64,000 nt of DNA from the NCBI RefSeq assembly GCF_029894335.1, contig NZ_JARXZC010000001.1:357254-421253 (forward strand), given 5' to 3'. The position numbers and the translations under genes are program-made. Each line of letters opens with the position of its first letter. Positions within the stretch are counted from its first letter, which is position 1. Below, in pieces: positions 25,510-33,610 of this stretch. The notes below the pieces were generated by a model. That model was given only the letters and a program-made list of their open reading frames with translations, had not been told where the DNA came from and did no database searches. This DNA is from Kitasatospora sp. MAP5-34 (GTDB taxonomy: Bacteria; Actinomycetota; Actinomycetes; Streptomycetales; Streptomycetaceae).

Positions 25510-25560
25510 GCGGACACCGCCCTGTCCAGGTTGGCATGGGCTGGTCAGAGGGAGTGCGTT

Positions 25561-26262
25561 ATGGGCGTGGTCATCCCGATCGTCCTGTTCCTGTGCCTGG
25601 TGGGCACGATCCTCTCGGCCCCCAGAACCGAGGGCTGGCGTGCCGGGCATCGCTGCCGGCAGGCGGCCGCCGACCTGGTCGCCTCGCACGGTTTCACCGC
25701 TGATCCGCAGACCGGCCCGGCGGTGGTGCCCTGGTCGGCGCCGCCCTTCCACTACGGGCAGCGGGTGCGGGTGCGGGACGCCGTCCGAGGGAGCTTCGCC
25801 GGGCTGCCCGCGACGGTCTTCGGGTACACGTGTCGGGAGAACGGCGCGGCGCACTGGTACGGCGTCGCCGTCGTCCAGCTGCCCCGGCGGCTGGCGCCGA
25901 TCGAGGTGCACCACGAGCGGGTCTTCTCCTCGGCACGGGTCAACTACGCGCCCGCGTACCCGTCTTGCCGTACCGGTGACCAGGCTTTCGACTCGGCCCA
26001 CCGGGCCTCGGCCTCGGACGAGGAACTGGCCCGTACCCTGCTGACGCCGCAGGCCGCGCGGAGGCTGCTGGCGGCCCCCGAGCCCTTCGACTGGCGGGTG
26101 GCCGACGACACCCTGGTGCTGTGGCGGCGCGACGGCTGGACGTCCGGCGCGGCACTGGCCGGGTGCTGCCTGGCGGCGGTCCACGTGCTGTCGCCGGTAC
26201 TCGACCTCGACCCCGCCGTCTTCAGCGACCCGCTGCAGGCGGGAGGGGTCGGCGGCGGCTGA
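25561..26262 (+). CDS. Hypothetical membrane-anchored protein
   Basis: A 233-residue protein beginning MGVVIPIVLFLCLVGTILSA, a single N-terminal helix that may anchor it or act as an uncleaved signal. The ATG at 25561 has GGGAG 9-13 nt upstream and a good promoter in front. The rest is soluble: a Cys-containing strand region (FGYTCRENGAAHWYGV), a Leu-rich helical part (LARTLLTPQAARRLLAAPEP) and a short C-terminal hydrophobic patch. No known family is recognised. Confidence 0.7.
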   Translation: MGVVIPIVLFLCLVGTILSAPRTEGWRAGHRCRQAAADLVASHGFTADPQTGPAVVPWSAPPFHYGQRVRVRDAVRGSFAGLPATVFGYTCRENGAAHWYGVAVVQLPRRLAPIEVHHERVFSSARVNYAPAYPSCRTGDQAFDSAHRASASDEELARTLLTPQAARRLLAAPEPFDWRVADDTLVLWRRDGWTSGAALAGCCLAAVHVLSPVLDLDPAVFSDPLQAGGVGGG

Positions 26263-26360
26263 CTCCCGGGGTGCGAAGGACGCGTCAGGAAGGTGCGTTC
26301 CGCCGGTAGTAGACCGTCAAGCACCGTCACCGACGGCCTCCCCGGTGGTTCATTGGGGCG

Positions 26361-27170
26361 ATGCTCACCGATGTTCTCCAGCAGCTTCCGACGGCGCGCG
26401 ACGGGGCGTTGCCGCGCCGCCACGTGCACGGTCACGCCCCTCATCCGATCCTCGCCACCTGGTTCACTCCGGAAGCCCCGGGCCCGGCCACCCTGGCCGC
26501 GCACGCGTTGCTCTCCGGCTGCGGCGGGTGGTGGACCGACCGGCCCGTGGCGCCCCGCGCGGCCCTGCTGCACTGCGGGCCGCACCGGGTGCTGCGCGGC
26601 GACCCACGTTTCCTCGATCCCGAGCAGCTGGCGCCGCTCGGCAGGGGGCAGTTCGACGCCCCTGACCGCTTCCTGCCGTTGCTGGGCCGGACGTTCAGCC
26701 CGGTCATGCCGTGGGTGCGGCTGGTCTGTACCCAGCAGGACCCGCCGCGTCCGGTACGACTCCCCGACGGTGTGCGGGTGCGCCCGCTCGCCGCCTCGGA
26801 CACGCCGCACCTCGACCGGCTCGATCCCAGGTCGGAGTGGATCAGCGAAACCTGGGGCTCCGGCCGGGCGTTGGCCGACTGCGGCAACGCCTGGGGCGCG
26901 TTCGCCGACGGACAGCTGGTCTCGGTCGCCTGCACCTATCTGCGCGGCCTGGCCCACGAGGACGTCGCCGTGGTGACCGCCCCGCCCTACCGCCGCCTCG
27001 AACTGGGGCTGGCCTGTGTGTCCGGCGTGACCTCCGCCATCCGTGCCCGGGGACGGACCCCCACCTGGACCGTGCCTCGCTCCAACGAGCCGAGCCTCCT
27101 CCTGGCCGAGGCCGCCGGCTTCCGTGCGGTACGCACCGAGGTGGCGTACTGGGTCGGGCCCGCGGCTTGA
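26361..27170 (+). CDS. GNAT family N-acetyltransferase
   Basis: A 269-residue protein. Residues ~140-265 are a GCN5-type fold of the FR47-like kind: VRVRPLAASDTPHLDRLDP, then WGAFADGQLVSVACTYLRG, the acetyl-CoA strand-loop region EDVAVVTAPPYRRLELGLAC and PTWTVPRSNEPSLLLAEAAG at the C-terminus. The N-terminal ~130 residues are a helical extension with RHVHGHAPHPILATWFTPEA. The substrate is unknown. The gene converges on the DUF2254 gene, sharing a terminator. Confidence 0.8.
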   Translation: MLTDVLQQLPTARDGALPRRHVHGHAPHPILATWFTPEAPGPATLAAHALLSGCGGWWTDRPVAPRAALLHCGPHRVLRGDPRFLDPEQLAPLGRGQFDAPDRFLPLLGRTFSPVMPWVRLVCTQQDPPRPVRLPDGVRVRPLAASDTPHLDRLDPRSEWISETWGSGRALADCGNAWGAFADGQLVSVACTYLRGLAHEDVAVVTAPPYRRLELGLACVSGVTSAIRARGRTPTWTVPRSNEPSLLLAEAAGFRAVRTEVAYWVGPAA

Positions 27171-27196
27171 GCGCCTGAGGGTCACTCCTCGGGCGC
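27171..27196. terminator. Bidirectional hairpin between convergent genes
   Basis: GCGCCTGAGG (27171-27180) pairs with CCTCGGGCGC (27187-27196) around a 6-nt loop, with one G-T wobble. It lies at the 3' ends of the convergent GNAT and DUF2254 genes (stop at 27182-27184), where a shared terminator is expected. Confidence 0.65.
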
Positions 27197-28645
27197 GGGA
27201 CGTTCCTGGTCCAGGGTGAGCAACGCGTGGTAGCGCCGCAGCACGTCCCGGCGGTCGGCTTCCTCGGGTACGGAGGCGTCGCAGGAGCGCTGGATCATCT
27301 CGGCCTGGTCCAGCAGGACCTGGCGGCGGTCGGGCATCGAGGTCTGTTCGAGGATCTTGCAGAGGGCGTCCAGTTGGCGGATCATCACGGCGGGCATGCC
27401 CAGGGCGCACTGGCGGATCTTCTCGAAGGCGCGCTGGACCAGCCGGTCGTAGTCGGCCTGGTAGGCGATCACCCGGATGCGGCCGTGCGGGTCCCGGTGG
27501 ACGTGCTGGGGGTGCCAGCCGGTGGTGATCCGGCAGAGGCAGTCGCCCAGCCAGTCGATGCAGGTCATCGCGGTGAAGGTGTCGTTGACGGCGGGGGAGA
27601 GGGCCCGGATGGCGATCTCGACCAGCTGGTCGACGCCGAAGGAGACGTCCTGGGTCAGCGTCCGGTACGGCCCGGTGACCTGGCCCCGGGCGAGGTGCTG
27701 CGCCACGTGCGTCGCGGCCTCCGGCGGCCAGACCACCGCCAGCGGCTGCCCCTGCACCAGGAAGTGGCCCGGCCGGTAGGGGAGATGGAGGACGGCGTCG
27801 GACTCGGCGGCGATCCGGACCAGCCGCTCGTGCCGGATGTACTGGAGATAACCACTGGCCGGGGTCGGGACGACGGCCCCCGACCCGGCGATCCACCCGA
27901 GCAACTCGTCCCGGGTGGGCCCGCTGCCTGCGCCTGCCTCGGTGTCGGCGCCGCCCTGGGCCTCGATGGCACCGGCGAGGTCGCCGGCGATGCCGGCGAT
28001 GACCTGGGGCAGCTGGATCATCGTGGCGATGTGGTTGATGAAGTAGATCAGCATCGCGAGATCGACCAGGGTGAGGCCGAGCGACACGGTGATCGAGAGG
28101 TGCGGGACGAAGTCGCCGTGCGGTCCCGGACTGATCGCCACCAGCACCAGGACGGTGTAGAAGAAGGTGGCCACGAAGGTGCCCAGGGTCAGCTGGGTGC
28201 CCCGGTCGCGGATGAAGTTGCGCAGCATCCGGGGACCGAACTGGGTCGAGGCCAGCGTCAGCGCGACGATGGTGATCGAGAAGACCAGGCCGACCACGGT
28301 GATGATCGCGGCGGCGACGGTGGTCAGGATCTGCCGCGCCGCGTCGGCGGTCCCGCTCAGCACCCAGGTCGGCAGGGTGAACTGCCCGTTGTAGGCAGCC
28401 CGGTCCAGCAGGAGGGTCAGCGCGAACAGCCCGAGAGCCCCCAGTGCCTCGACGGCCGGGACCAGCCACAGGTTGGTGCGCAGCGTCTCGCGCCGCCAGT
28501 CGGCCTCCAGAAGTGCCCCGCCGCGCATCATCGCCGCCGTCCCGACGGACCGCAGGGACGGGTTGGGCAGGGACCGGTGCGCACCGGGCGCCTCCTCGGG
28601 GAAGTTGGAGCTCTGGCCATCTGCCGACCAGACTTCCCGGCTCAC
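27182..28645 (-). CDS. DUF2254 family membrane protein
   Basis: A 487-residue protein with four membrane helices near residues 61-81, 107-131, 152-171 and 184-204, followed by a long cytoplasmic C-terminus. The hallmark STQFGPRMLRNFIRDRGTQ follows helix 2, and LSPAVNDTFTAMTCIDWLGD is the conserved C-terminal segment. The family is often found with ion transport and stress genes and has no established function. The start at 28645 is a GTG; an ATG at 28531 is possible. A CCCTGACGGTTCCTTGACG repeat lies 45-63 bp upstream on the same strand. Confidence 0.85.
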   Translation of the reverse strand: MSREVWSADGQSSNFPEEAPGAHRSLPNPSLRSVGTAAMMRGGALLEADWRRETLRTNLWLVPAVEALGALGLFALTLLLDRAAYNGQFTLPTWVLSGTADAARQILTTVAAAIITVVGLVFSITIVALTLASTQFGPRMLRNFIRDRGTQLTLGTFVATFFYTVLVLVAISPGPHGDFVPHLSITVSLGLTLVDLAMLIYFINHIATMIQLPQVIAGIAGDLAGAIEAQGGADTEAGAGSGPTRDELLGWIAGSGAVVPTPASGYLQYIRHERLVRIAAESDAVLHLPYRPGHFLVQGQPLAVVWPPEAATHVAQHLARGQVTGPYRTLTQDVSFGVDQLVEIAIRALSPAVNDTFTAMTCIDWLGDCLCRITTGWHPQHVHRDPHGRIRVIAYQADYDRLVQRAFEKIRQCALGMPAVMIRQLDALCKILEQTSMPDRRQVLLDQAEMIQRSCDASVPEEADRRDVLRRYHALLTLDQERPAPEE

Positions 28646-28689
28646 CTGCCCACGAGGGTAGCCGAACTTGCCTCCGGCACGGTCCCGTG

Positions 28690-28708
28690 CGTCAAGGAAC
28701 CGTCAGGG
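28690..28708 (-). promoter_or_regulatory. 11-bp direct repeat upstream of the DUF2254 gene
   Basis: The complement reads CCCTGACGGTTCCTTGACG, with TGACG twice at an 11-bp period. It differs at only two positions from the site at 15705 and at two from that at 19389. It sits in the promoter region of the DUF2254 gene; TTGACG may also serve as a -35 element. Confidence 0.55.
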
Positions 28709-28758
28709 CGTCCGCCGGTCGACTGCCTGCTGGGTGTCGCCGACGGGTCCGCAGGGCG

Positions 28759-30438
28759 TCAGACGGCGGCCCGGTAGCGGTGGATGAGCGCTACGGCCAT
28801 GGCGCCCTCGCCCACGCCCGAGGCCACCCGCTTGATGGAGTGCGCCCGGACGTCACCGGCCGCGAACACGCCGGGCACGCTGCTCTCCAACAGGTAGGGG
28901 GCGCGCTCCGGGGCCCAGGAGGCGGGCGGCTTGCCGGAACGCAGCAGATCGGAGCCGGTCAGGACGAATCCGTGGTCGTCGCAGTCCACGAGACCGCCCA
29001 GCCAGCCGGTGCGGGGCCGCGCGCCGATGAAGGTGAAGACGAACTTCGCCTCCTCCGTGGTCTCGGCTCCGGTGGCGTCGTTCATGAGCGTGATGCGCTC
29101 CAGATGCTGGTCGCCGCCCAGCGCCAGGACCCGGGTGCTGAGGCGTACCTCGATGTTCGGTGTCCGGTGGATCTCGTCGACGAGGTACTGGGACATCCCG
29201 GCCTCCAGCGAGTCGCCGCGCACCAGCATGGTGACCTTCGCCGCGTACTTGGCGAAGTGGACGGCGGCCTGTCCGGCCGAGTTGGCGCCGCCGATGATGT
29301 GGACGTGGTGCGAGATGCAGGAGCTGCTCTCGGTCGTCGCGGCGCCGTAGTACAGGCCTTCGCCCTCGAACCGTTCGGCGCCCGGGACGTCCAGCCGGTT
29401 GTACGACACGCCCATGGTGAGCAGGACCGTCCCGGCGCTGATCTCGGAGCCGTCCGCCAGGGTGAGAATCCTGGCGGGGTCGGCCCGGCGCAGCCCTACG
29501 ACGTCCACGGGGTAGAGCAGTTCCGCGCCGAACCGGCCCGCCTGGCTGACGGCGCGCCGGGCGAGGTCGCCGCCCGAGAGACCGGCGGGGAAACCGAGGT
29601 AGTTCTCGATCAGGCTGGAGGTGCCCGCCTGCCCGCCGGGGGAGTTGGCGTCCAGCAGCAGGGTGGAGAGTCCCTCGGAGGCCGCGTACACGCCCGCCGC
29701 GAGGCCGGCCGGGCCGGCGCCGATGATGACCGTGTCGTAGTGCGGCCGGGAGGCGGTGGTGGAGAGCCCGAGCCGGCCGGCCAGCTCGGTGCCGTCGGGG
29801 GCCGCAGTCACGGCCCCGTCGGGGAAGACCACGAGCGGCAGCTCCGCCCCCGGATGCTGTGCCAGCAGCCGCTGGGCGTCCGGATCGGTCTCCACGTTCA
29901 GGAACCGGAACGGCTTCCCGTTCCGGGTGAGGAAGTCGCGCACCTCGTGCGTCCGGGCCGACACCAGGTGACCGATGACGCGGACGCCCTGGTAGGTGGG
30001 GCGGTAGGCGGCGAGCCAGTCCGAGAGCAGGTCGTCGAGCACGGGGAAGAGCCGCTCGGCGGGCGGGTCCCAGGGCTTCATCAGGTAGTAGTCGAGCCGC
30101 ACCTTGTTGATCGCGGTGATCGCGGCGTCCGTCTCCGCGTACGCGGTGAGCAGCACCCGCCTGGCGTCGGGGAAGCGGCTCACCGCCTCCGTCAGGAACT
30201 CGACCCCGGTCATGTCGGGCATCCGCTGGTCGACCAGGAACAGTGCCGGATCGTGGCCCCGCTCGTCCAGGGTGTCCAGGACGGTCAGCGCCTCCGCTGC
30301 CGAGGAGGCGCCCAGGACGCGGTAGCGGTCGGCGTAGACGGACCGCAGGTCGCGGCGGACCGCGCGGAGCACCTGGGGGTCGTCGTCCACCGCGAGGATC
30401 ACCGGCTTGCGGGCCGGGTCGAGGTCCGTCCCGTTCAC
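28759..30438 (-). CDS. Response-regulator receiver fused to a thioredoxin-reductase-like flavoprotein
   Basis: A 559-residue fusion from a GTG at 30438, overlapping the zinc-finger gene by GTGA. Residues 12-125 are a receiver with acidic DDD (18-20), phospho-acceptor Asp70 in FLVDQRMPDMTG and Lys121 in YYLMKPW. Residues ~140-235 look like a glutaredoxin-type domain lacking CxxC (SARTHEVRDFLTRNGKPFRF). Residues ~245-555 bind FAD and NADPH (VIIGAGPAGLAAGVYAASEG, IIGGANSAGQAAVHFAK, GVFAAGDVRAHSIKRVAS). The reductase CxxC is replaced by ESSSC, so classical thioredoxin reduction is unlikely. Such fusions probably link a phosphorelay to redox state. Confidence 0.9.
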   Translation of the reverse strand: MNGTDLDPARKPVILAVDDDPQVLRAVRRDLRSVYADRYRVLGASSAAEALTVLDTLDERGHDPALFLVDQRMPDMTGVEFLTEAVSRFPDARRVLLTAYAETDAAITAINKVRLDYYLMKPWDPPAERLFPVLDDLLSDWLAAYRPTYQGVRVIGHLVSARTHEVRDFLTRNGKPFRFLNVETDPDAQRLLAQHPGAELPLVVFPDGAVTAAPDGTELAGRLGLSTTASRPHYDTVIIGAGPAGLAAGVYAASEGLSTLLLDANSPGGQAGTSSLIENYLGFPAGLSGGDLARRAVSQAGRFGAELLYPVDVVGLRRADPARILTLADGSEISAGTVLLTMGVSYNRLDVPGAERFEGEGLYYGAATTESSSCISHHVHIIGGANSAGQAAVHFAKYAAKVTMLVRGDSLEAGMSQYLVDEIHRTPNIEVRLSTRVLALGGDQHLERITLMNDATGAETTEEAKFVFTFIGARPRTGWLGGLVDCDDHGFVLTGSDLLRSGKPPASWAPERAPYLLESSVPGVFAAGDVRAHSIKRVASGVGEGAMAVALIHRYRAAV

Positions 30439-30710
30439 CGGGCGAACTCCAGGAAGAGCCGCTCGGGGTAGCACCAGCCCCAGTTCTCACCGGGCTGGTG
30501 CGAAGCGATCAGCGGGTGGCCGGTCGCCTCGTAGTGGCGGGATGCGTGCTTGTTCGTGGAGGAGTCGCAGCAGCCCAGGTGGCCGCAGGTGAGGCATCTG
30601 CGCAGGTGGACCCAGATCGCGCCGGACTCCAGGCACTCCTGGCAGCCGGTCGGCTGGGCGGGGTCGGGAGCCTCGGTGGTGATCCGGTCGAGGTGTGAGC
30701 AGGTGGGCAT
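30435..30710 (-). CDS. UBP-type zinc finger protein
   Basis: A 91-residue protein with the full zinc-ligand set of a UBP-type finger: TGCQECLESGAIWVHLRRCL, TCGHLGCCDSS, then HASRHYEATGHPLIASHQPG and a closing ENWGWCY. ATG at 30710 after GGAAGGA. Bacterial members often sit beside flavoprotein reductases, as here: the stop overlaps the start of the receiver-reductase gene. It may be a partner or substrate-binding module of that reductase; no activity is known. Confidence 0.9.
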   Translation of the reverse strand: MPTCSHLDRITTEAPDPAQPTGCQECLESGAIWVHLRRCLTCGHLGCCDSSTNKHASRHYEATGHPLIASHQPGENWGWCYPERLFLEFAR

Positions 30711-30728
30711 GGGATTCCTTCCGGGCCC

Positions 30729-30767
30729 GGGGCGCAGGGACGGGCACAGAGCCCGTCCCTGCGCCCC
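30729..30767 (-). terminator. Strong hairpin terminator, perfect 17-bp stem
   Basis: GGGGCGCAGGGACGGGC (30729-30745) and GCCCGTCCCTGCGCCCC (30751-30767) form a perfect 17-bp stem with a 5-nt loop (ACAGA). It lies 25 nt past the stop of the hydrolase gene and just before the zinc-finger gene, both on the minus strand, so it separates the two transcription units. Confidence 0.8.
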
Positions 30768-30791
30768 GATGCGACCGATGGTGGCCGGTCT

Positions 30792-31688
30792 TCAGGCCAG
30801 GGTCTCGGCGAAGTGCCGGGCCGCGAGGCCGGCGGCCTGGTCGACCGTGGACTCGTGGTCATAGAAGTCGAACTGGGTGCCGCCGGTCCAGACGATGTCC
30901 TTGGGGCCGGCGAGGTTGGCGTGGAACTTCTCGGCCCCCTGGGGGATGGCCGCGTCGTGACTGTGCACGAGCAGCGCGGGCGCCTTGATCCTGGCGGCCA
31001 CCGGGTGCGGATCGAAGGTCAGCCACTGCGGCCAGGACATCACCGCGAACCGGTTGTCCCACGTGGGGACGGCACCCCGCTCCGCGTCCAGGTAGTAGTC
31101 GAAGGGCCCGAACATGGCAGCTTCCGGGTCGGTGGTGCTCACGGCCGGTACGTAGTCCACGGGCTCCCCCTGCTCGTACCGCGTGCGGGCGTCGAGGCCG
31201 GCCTCCGTCCGCTGCCGGACGCCCTCGGCGCCCCCGTAGATGTCCCGCACCAGTTCGGCGTCGTGCAGCCACGGCGCGATCAGTGCCAGGCTGCGCACGC
31301 GCGGGTCGTTCGCCGTGTTCACGGCGGTGTACCCGCTACTCGCGCAGACGCCCAGGGCGCCGATGCGGCGCGGGTCGACCTGCGCGTGGTGGGTGAGGAA
31401 GGTGACCGCGCTGTGGATGTCGCGGATCTTGCGGGCCGGGGACTCCAACTGGCGCGGCTCGCCGCCGGACTCGCCGAAGCCGGCGAAGTCGAAGGCCAGC
31501 GCGAGAAAGCCGGCTTCGGCCATCCGCTGTGCGTACGCTGCGGCCATCTGCTCCTTGACGGTCGTCCAGGAGCCGGTCACGACGACCGCGGGCCCGCGGC
31601 CCCGGTTCGCGGGCCGGTACAGGGTGCCGACCAGGACGGCCCCGTCGCTCTCGAACTCGACGCGCTCGGTCCGGGGTGTGCCGGTCAT
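30792..31688 (-). CDS. Alpha/beta hydrolase
   Basis: A 298-residue alpha/beta hydrolase, last of a six-gene minus-strand operon. It resembles X-Pro dipeptidyl-peptidase/dienelactone-hydrolase-like esterases: VEFESDGAVLVGTLYRPA at the start, FLALAFDFAGFGESGGEPRQ (oxyanion strand) and the nucleophile elbow IGALGVCASSGYTAV, where the GxCxxSG pattern leaves Cys or Ser as the possible nucleophile. An acid and His are expected in LLVHSHDAAIP and near FYDHES. The ATG overlaps the stop of the preceding NTF2 gene by ATGA. The substrate is unknown. Confidence 0.85.
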   Translation of the reverse strand: MTGTPRTERVEFESDGAVLVGTLYRPANRGRGPAVVVTGSWTTVKEQMAAAYAQRMAEAGFLALAFDFAGFGESGGEPRQLESPARKIRDIHSAVTFLTHHAQVDPRRIGALGVCASSGYTAVNTANDPRVRSLALIAPWLHDAELVRDIYGGAEGVRQRTEAGLDARTRYEQGEPVDYVPAVSTTDPEAAMFGPFDYYLDAERGAVPTWDNRFAVMSWPQWLTFDPHPVAARIKAPALLVHSHDAAIPQGAEKFHANLAGPKDIVWTGGTQFDFYDHESTVDQAAGLAARHFAETLA

Positions 31689-32104
31689 ATCGCCTTGCCC
31701 TTCATCGCGCGCAGGATCGAGGACGGGTCGGTGAACGACTTCCAGCGCACGATCTTCCCGCCGCGCACCGTGAGCCACTGGATGAACTCGATCTCGAAGA
31801 CCTGGCCCGTCCGCTTGACGGTCGACTTCTCGTAGAGCACGCCCATCGCCTGCTCGCCGTCGACGACCAGATCGACCAGTTCCTCGTGCCCGACCTCGAC
31901 CACGCCGGTGAAGACCATCAGGCTGTCCAGCACCTGGTCCTTGCCGTGGCAGGTGCCGATCCACGGCATCGCGTCGTTGTGGCCGGGCACCGGCGTGAAG
32001 TTGATCCACTCGACGTCGTCGGCCAGGTACCCCATCGCCCGCTCGAAGTCGCCGCTCGTCAGAGCGTCGAACCAGCCGGTGGCGATCTCCCGTGTGCTGC
32101 TCAT
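31685..32104 (-). CDS. NTF2-like (SnoaL-type) protein
   Basis: A 139-residue single-domain alpha+beta cone of the NTF2 superfamily: an N-terminal helix pair (TREIATGWFDALTSGDFERA), YLADDVEWINF and the C-terminal strands IEFIQWLTVRGGKIVRWKSF. This resembles SnoaL-like ketosteroid-isomerase/ester-cyclase proteins. The protein may be an isomerase, cyclase or ligand-binding protein. It overlaps its neighbours on both sides by ATGA, showing tight coupling with the hydrolase and the next NTF2 gene. Confidence 0.85.
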   Translation of the reverse strand: MSSTREIATGWFDALTSGDFERAMGYLADDVEWINFTPVPGHNDAMPWIGTCHGKDQVLDSLMVFTGVVEVGHEELVDLVVDGEQAMGVLYEKSTVKRTGQVFEIEFIQWLTVRGGKIVRWKSFTDPSSILRAMKGKAI

Positions 32105-32574
32105 CCGTTCTTCCTCTCCATGCTCGGTCGCTCCAAGATCTGCCGGTTGCCCTCGGCCCACACGGCGGTCATCGTCAGTCCGTCGATCCGCCACTCCGCC
32201 GCGCTGCGGCGCAGGGTGAAGCGGTAGTGCCCGCCGAGCGTCCACATCGGACCGCCGAGGGCGTTGGGGAGCAGGTGGGTGGCCTGGAAGTCCGCCGTGG
32301 CGACGGCGGTGTCCCCGTCGGTCCGCACCAGGTGGTTGGTCAGCAGGTGCTGGGTGGCGGTGAGTTCGGACAGCAGGCCGCGCCATGCGGCGATCAGGTC
32401 GTCCGCCGCCAGCTCGGCGGGCTCCCCGCCGTTCAGGCTGGTGTAGTCGACCAGCACCTTCTCCGCGAACACGGCCGAACGCAGCTGCTCCCACTCGCGC
32501 TTGTCGGTGTGCCAGCACATCCGGGTGCACACGTCGACGATGTCCAGCCGGTCAACGAGTCCCGAACCGGTCAT
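32101..32574 (-). CDS. NTF2-like (SnoaL/scytalone-dehydratase type) protein
   Basis: A 157-residue NTF2-fold protein: DRLDIVDVCTRMCWHTDKRE, then WEQLRSAVFAEKVLVDYTSL, the pocket strand TQHLLTNHLVRTDGDTAVAT and a C-terminal WRIDGLTMTAVWAEGN. The SnoaL_4-type layout (helix DxxxxWxxLxxVF, then NH in a central strand) is typical of bacterial dehydratase/isomerase relatives. It lies between the EthD protein and a second NTF2 gene, with ATGA overlaps on both sides. Confidence 0.85.
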   Translation of the reverse strand: MTGSGLVDRLDIVDVCTRMCWHTDKREWEQLRSAVFAEKVLVDYTSLNGGEPAELAADDLIAAWRGLLSELTATQHLLTNHLVRTDGDTAVATADFQATHLLPNALGGPMWTLGGHYRFTLRRSAAEWRIDGLTMTAVWAEGNRQILERPSMERKNG

Positions 32575-33266
32575 GTCGCAGCCTCGCGGCCGAAGATCCA
32601 GTTCTCCTCAAGCAGGAGCGTGTGGACGTACCGGGCCTCGGTGAACCCGGCGAGGTCCGCGAGCAGTGCCCGGTACTCGGGGGTCTCCCGGGCGGCCTCG
32701 TACGCCTGCGCGTCGTCGAACCAGAGCTGGTACGCGGCGTCCAGCACCGCTTCGCCCACCCCGTAGAAGGCGTCCCGGGTGTGGTTCTGGACGTACCGCC
32801 GCAGGCCGGGGATCTTCTCGGCGAACGGAGCGTGCCGGGTCAGGCTCTCGGCCCGGAAGTCCGCCAGCGGCAGGCCCTCGCGGCGCTTGACCAGGATCAT
32901 CACCTTGGTCGTGGGAGCGGGAGCCTCACCGTCGCCGGGGACGATCTCGTGCGCGTCGGTGTCCAGCACCACGGTGCGCCAGAACGCCGCCCAGCGGGGC
33001 TCGTCGAGGCGGGCGCCCTCCAGGAACTCCGGCGTCTGCAGCGAGGCGAGCTGGTCCTGCTCGTTGCTGAGCCAGATCTCGGCGACCCCGCTCCACAGCG
33101 GGTCCTTCTCGTCGCCGGGCCGGGGGATGCGGGTGTCGACGCAGTACCGCTTGATCTGCGGGATCTTGGCCGCGTAGCGGACCGCGTGCTCCTCGACCCA
33201 GTAGCGCTGGAACTCCTGCTCCGACATGCCGGGTTTCGGGTGGGCCAGGATGATCTGGTGGATCAC
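32571..33266 (-). CDS. Tandem EthD-domain protein
   Basis: A 231-residue protein of two EthD-like dimeric alpha/beta-barrel repeats, about residues 1-110 and 115-225. The first begins HQIILAHPKPGMSEQEFQRY and WVEEHAV; the second begins KVMILVKRREGLPLADFRAE and LTRHAPFAEKIPGLRRYV. EthD folds occur in polyketide-type cyclases/oxygenases and in ether-degradation loci. GTG start at 33266 after AAGGAGA. The third gene of the minus-strand operon. Confidence 0.85.
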   Translation of the reverse strand: MIHQIILAHPKPGMSEQEFQRYWVEEHAVRYAAKIPQIKRYCVDTRIPRPGDEKDPLWSGVAEIWLSNEQDQLASLQTPEFLEGARLDEPRWAAFWRTVVLDTDAHEIVPGDGEAPAPTTKVMILVKRREGLPLADFRAESLTRHAPFAEKIPGLRRYVQNHTRDAFYGVGEAVLDAAYQLWFDDAQAYEAARETPEYRALLADLAGFTEARYVHTLLLEENWIFGREAAT

Positions 33267-33293
33267 GTCGTGTCTCCTTGGGGTTGGGGAAGG

Positions 33294-33602
33294 TCAGACC
33301 TTGTAGCCGACGTTGACGTCCTCCGCGAAGCCGAGATAGTCGCGCAGTGGCCAGACCGTCTCGAACTCCAGGTACTCGCGCATGGGCAGCCGGCCCAGCG
33401 CCGTGCGGTCGAGGTCCTCGGCCGACTCGACGTCCAGCACGGCGATGACGCGCTTCTGGGCGGCGACCTTCCAGATGCCGACGACCATGCCGTTGTCGAT
33501 GGTCTCCTTGGCGTGGACGGTCTCCTCGGCCTCGACCTTCCACAGGTCGTCGAGGGAGATGCGGCCCTCGTGGTTCCACTTCATCTGGACGTAGACGAGC
33601 AT
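33294..33602 (-). CDS. Muconolactone-isomerase-like dimeric alpha/beta-barrel protein
   Basis: A 102-residue protein, ATG at 33602 after AGGAGA. It begins MLVYVQMKWNHEGRISLDDL and includes GMVVGIWKVAAQKRVIAVLD and a C-terminal EYLEFETVWPLRDY. The size and pattern (strand, helix, strand with an Asp-rich loop, helix, strand) fit the muconolactone delta-isomerase-like family. It may carry out isomerisation of a small oxygenated ring compound, but the true substrate is open. It lies 8 nt after the ankyrin gene. Confidence 0.75.
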   Translation of the reverse strand: MLVYVQMKWNHEGRISLDDLWKVEAEETVHAKETIDNGMVVGIWKVAAQKRVIAVLDVESAEDLDRTALGRLPMREYLEFETVWPLRDYLGFAEDVNVGYKV

Positions 33603-33610
33603 GAGTTCTC

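Noticed and set aside
25944..28469. Minus-strand open frame of 841 codons overlapping three other genes
   Set aside because: It is an Arg/Pro-rich shadow of the GNAT, DUF2254 and membrane-protein genes, in the wrong phase for all of them.
28444..30471. Plus-strand open frame of 675 codons opposite the receiver-reductase gene
   Set aside because: The predicted product is a biased Gly/Val/Arg/His mixture without domains; the minus strand has receiver and flavoprotein motifs and coupled starts.
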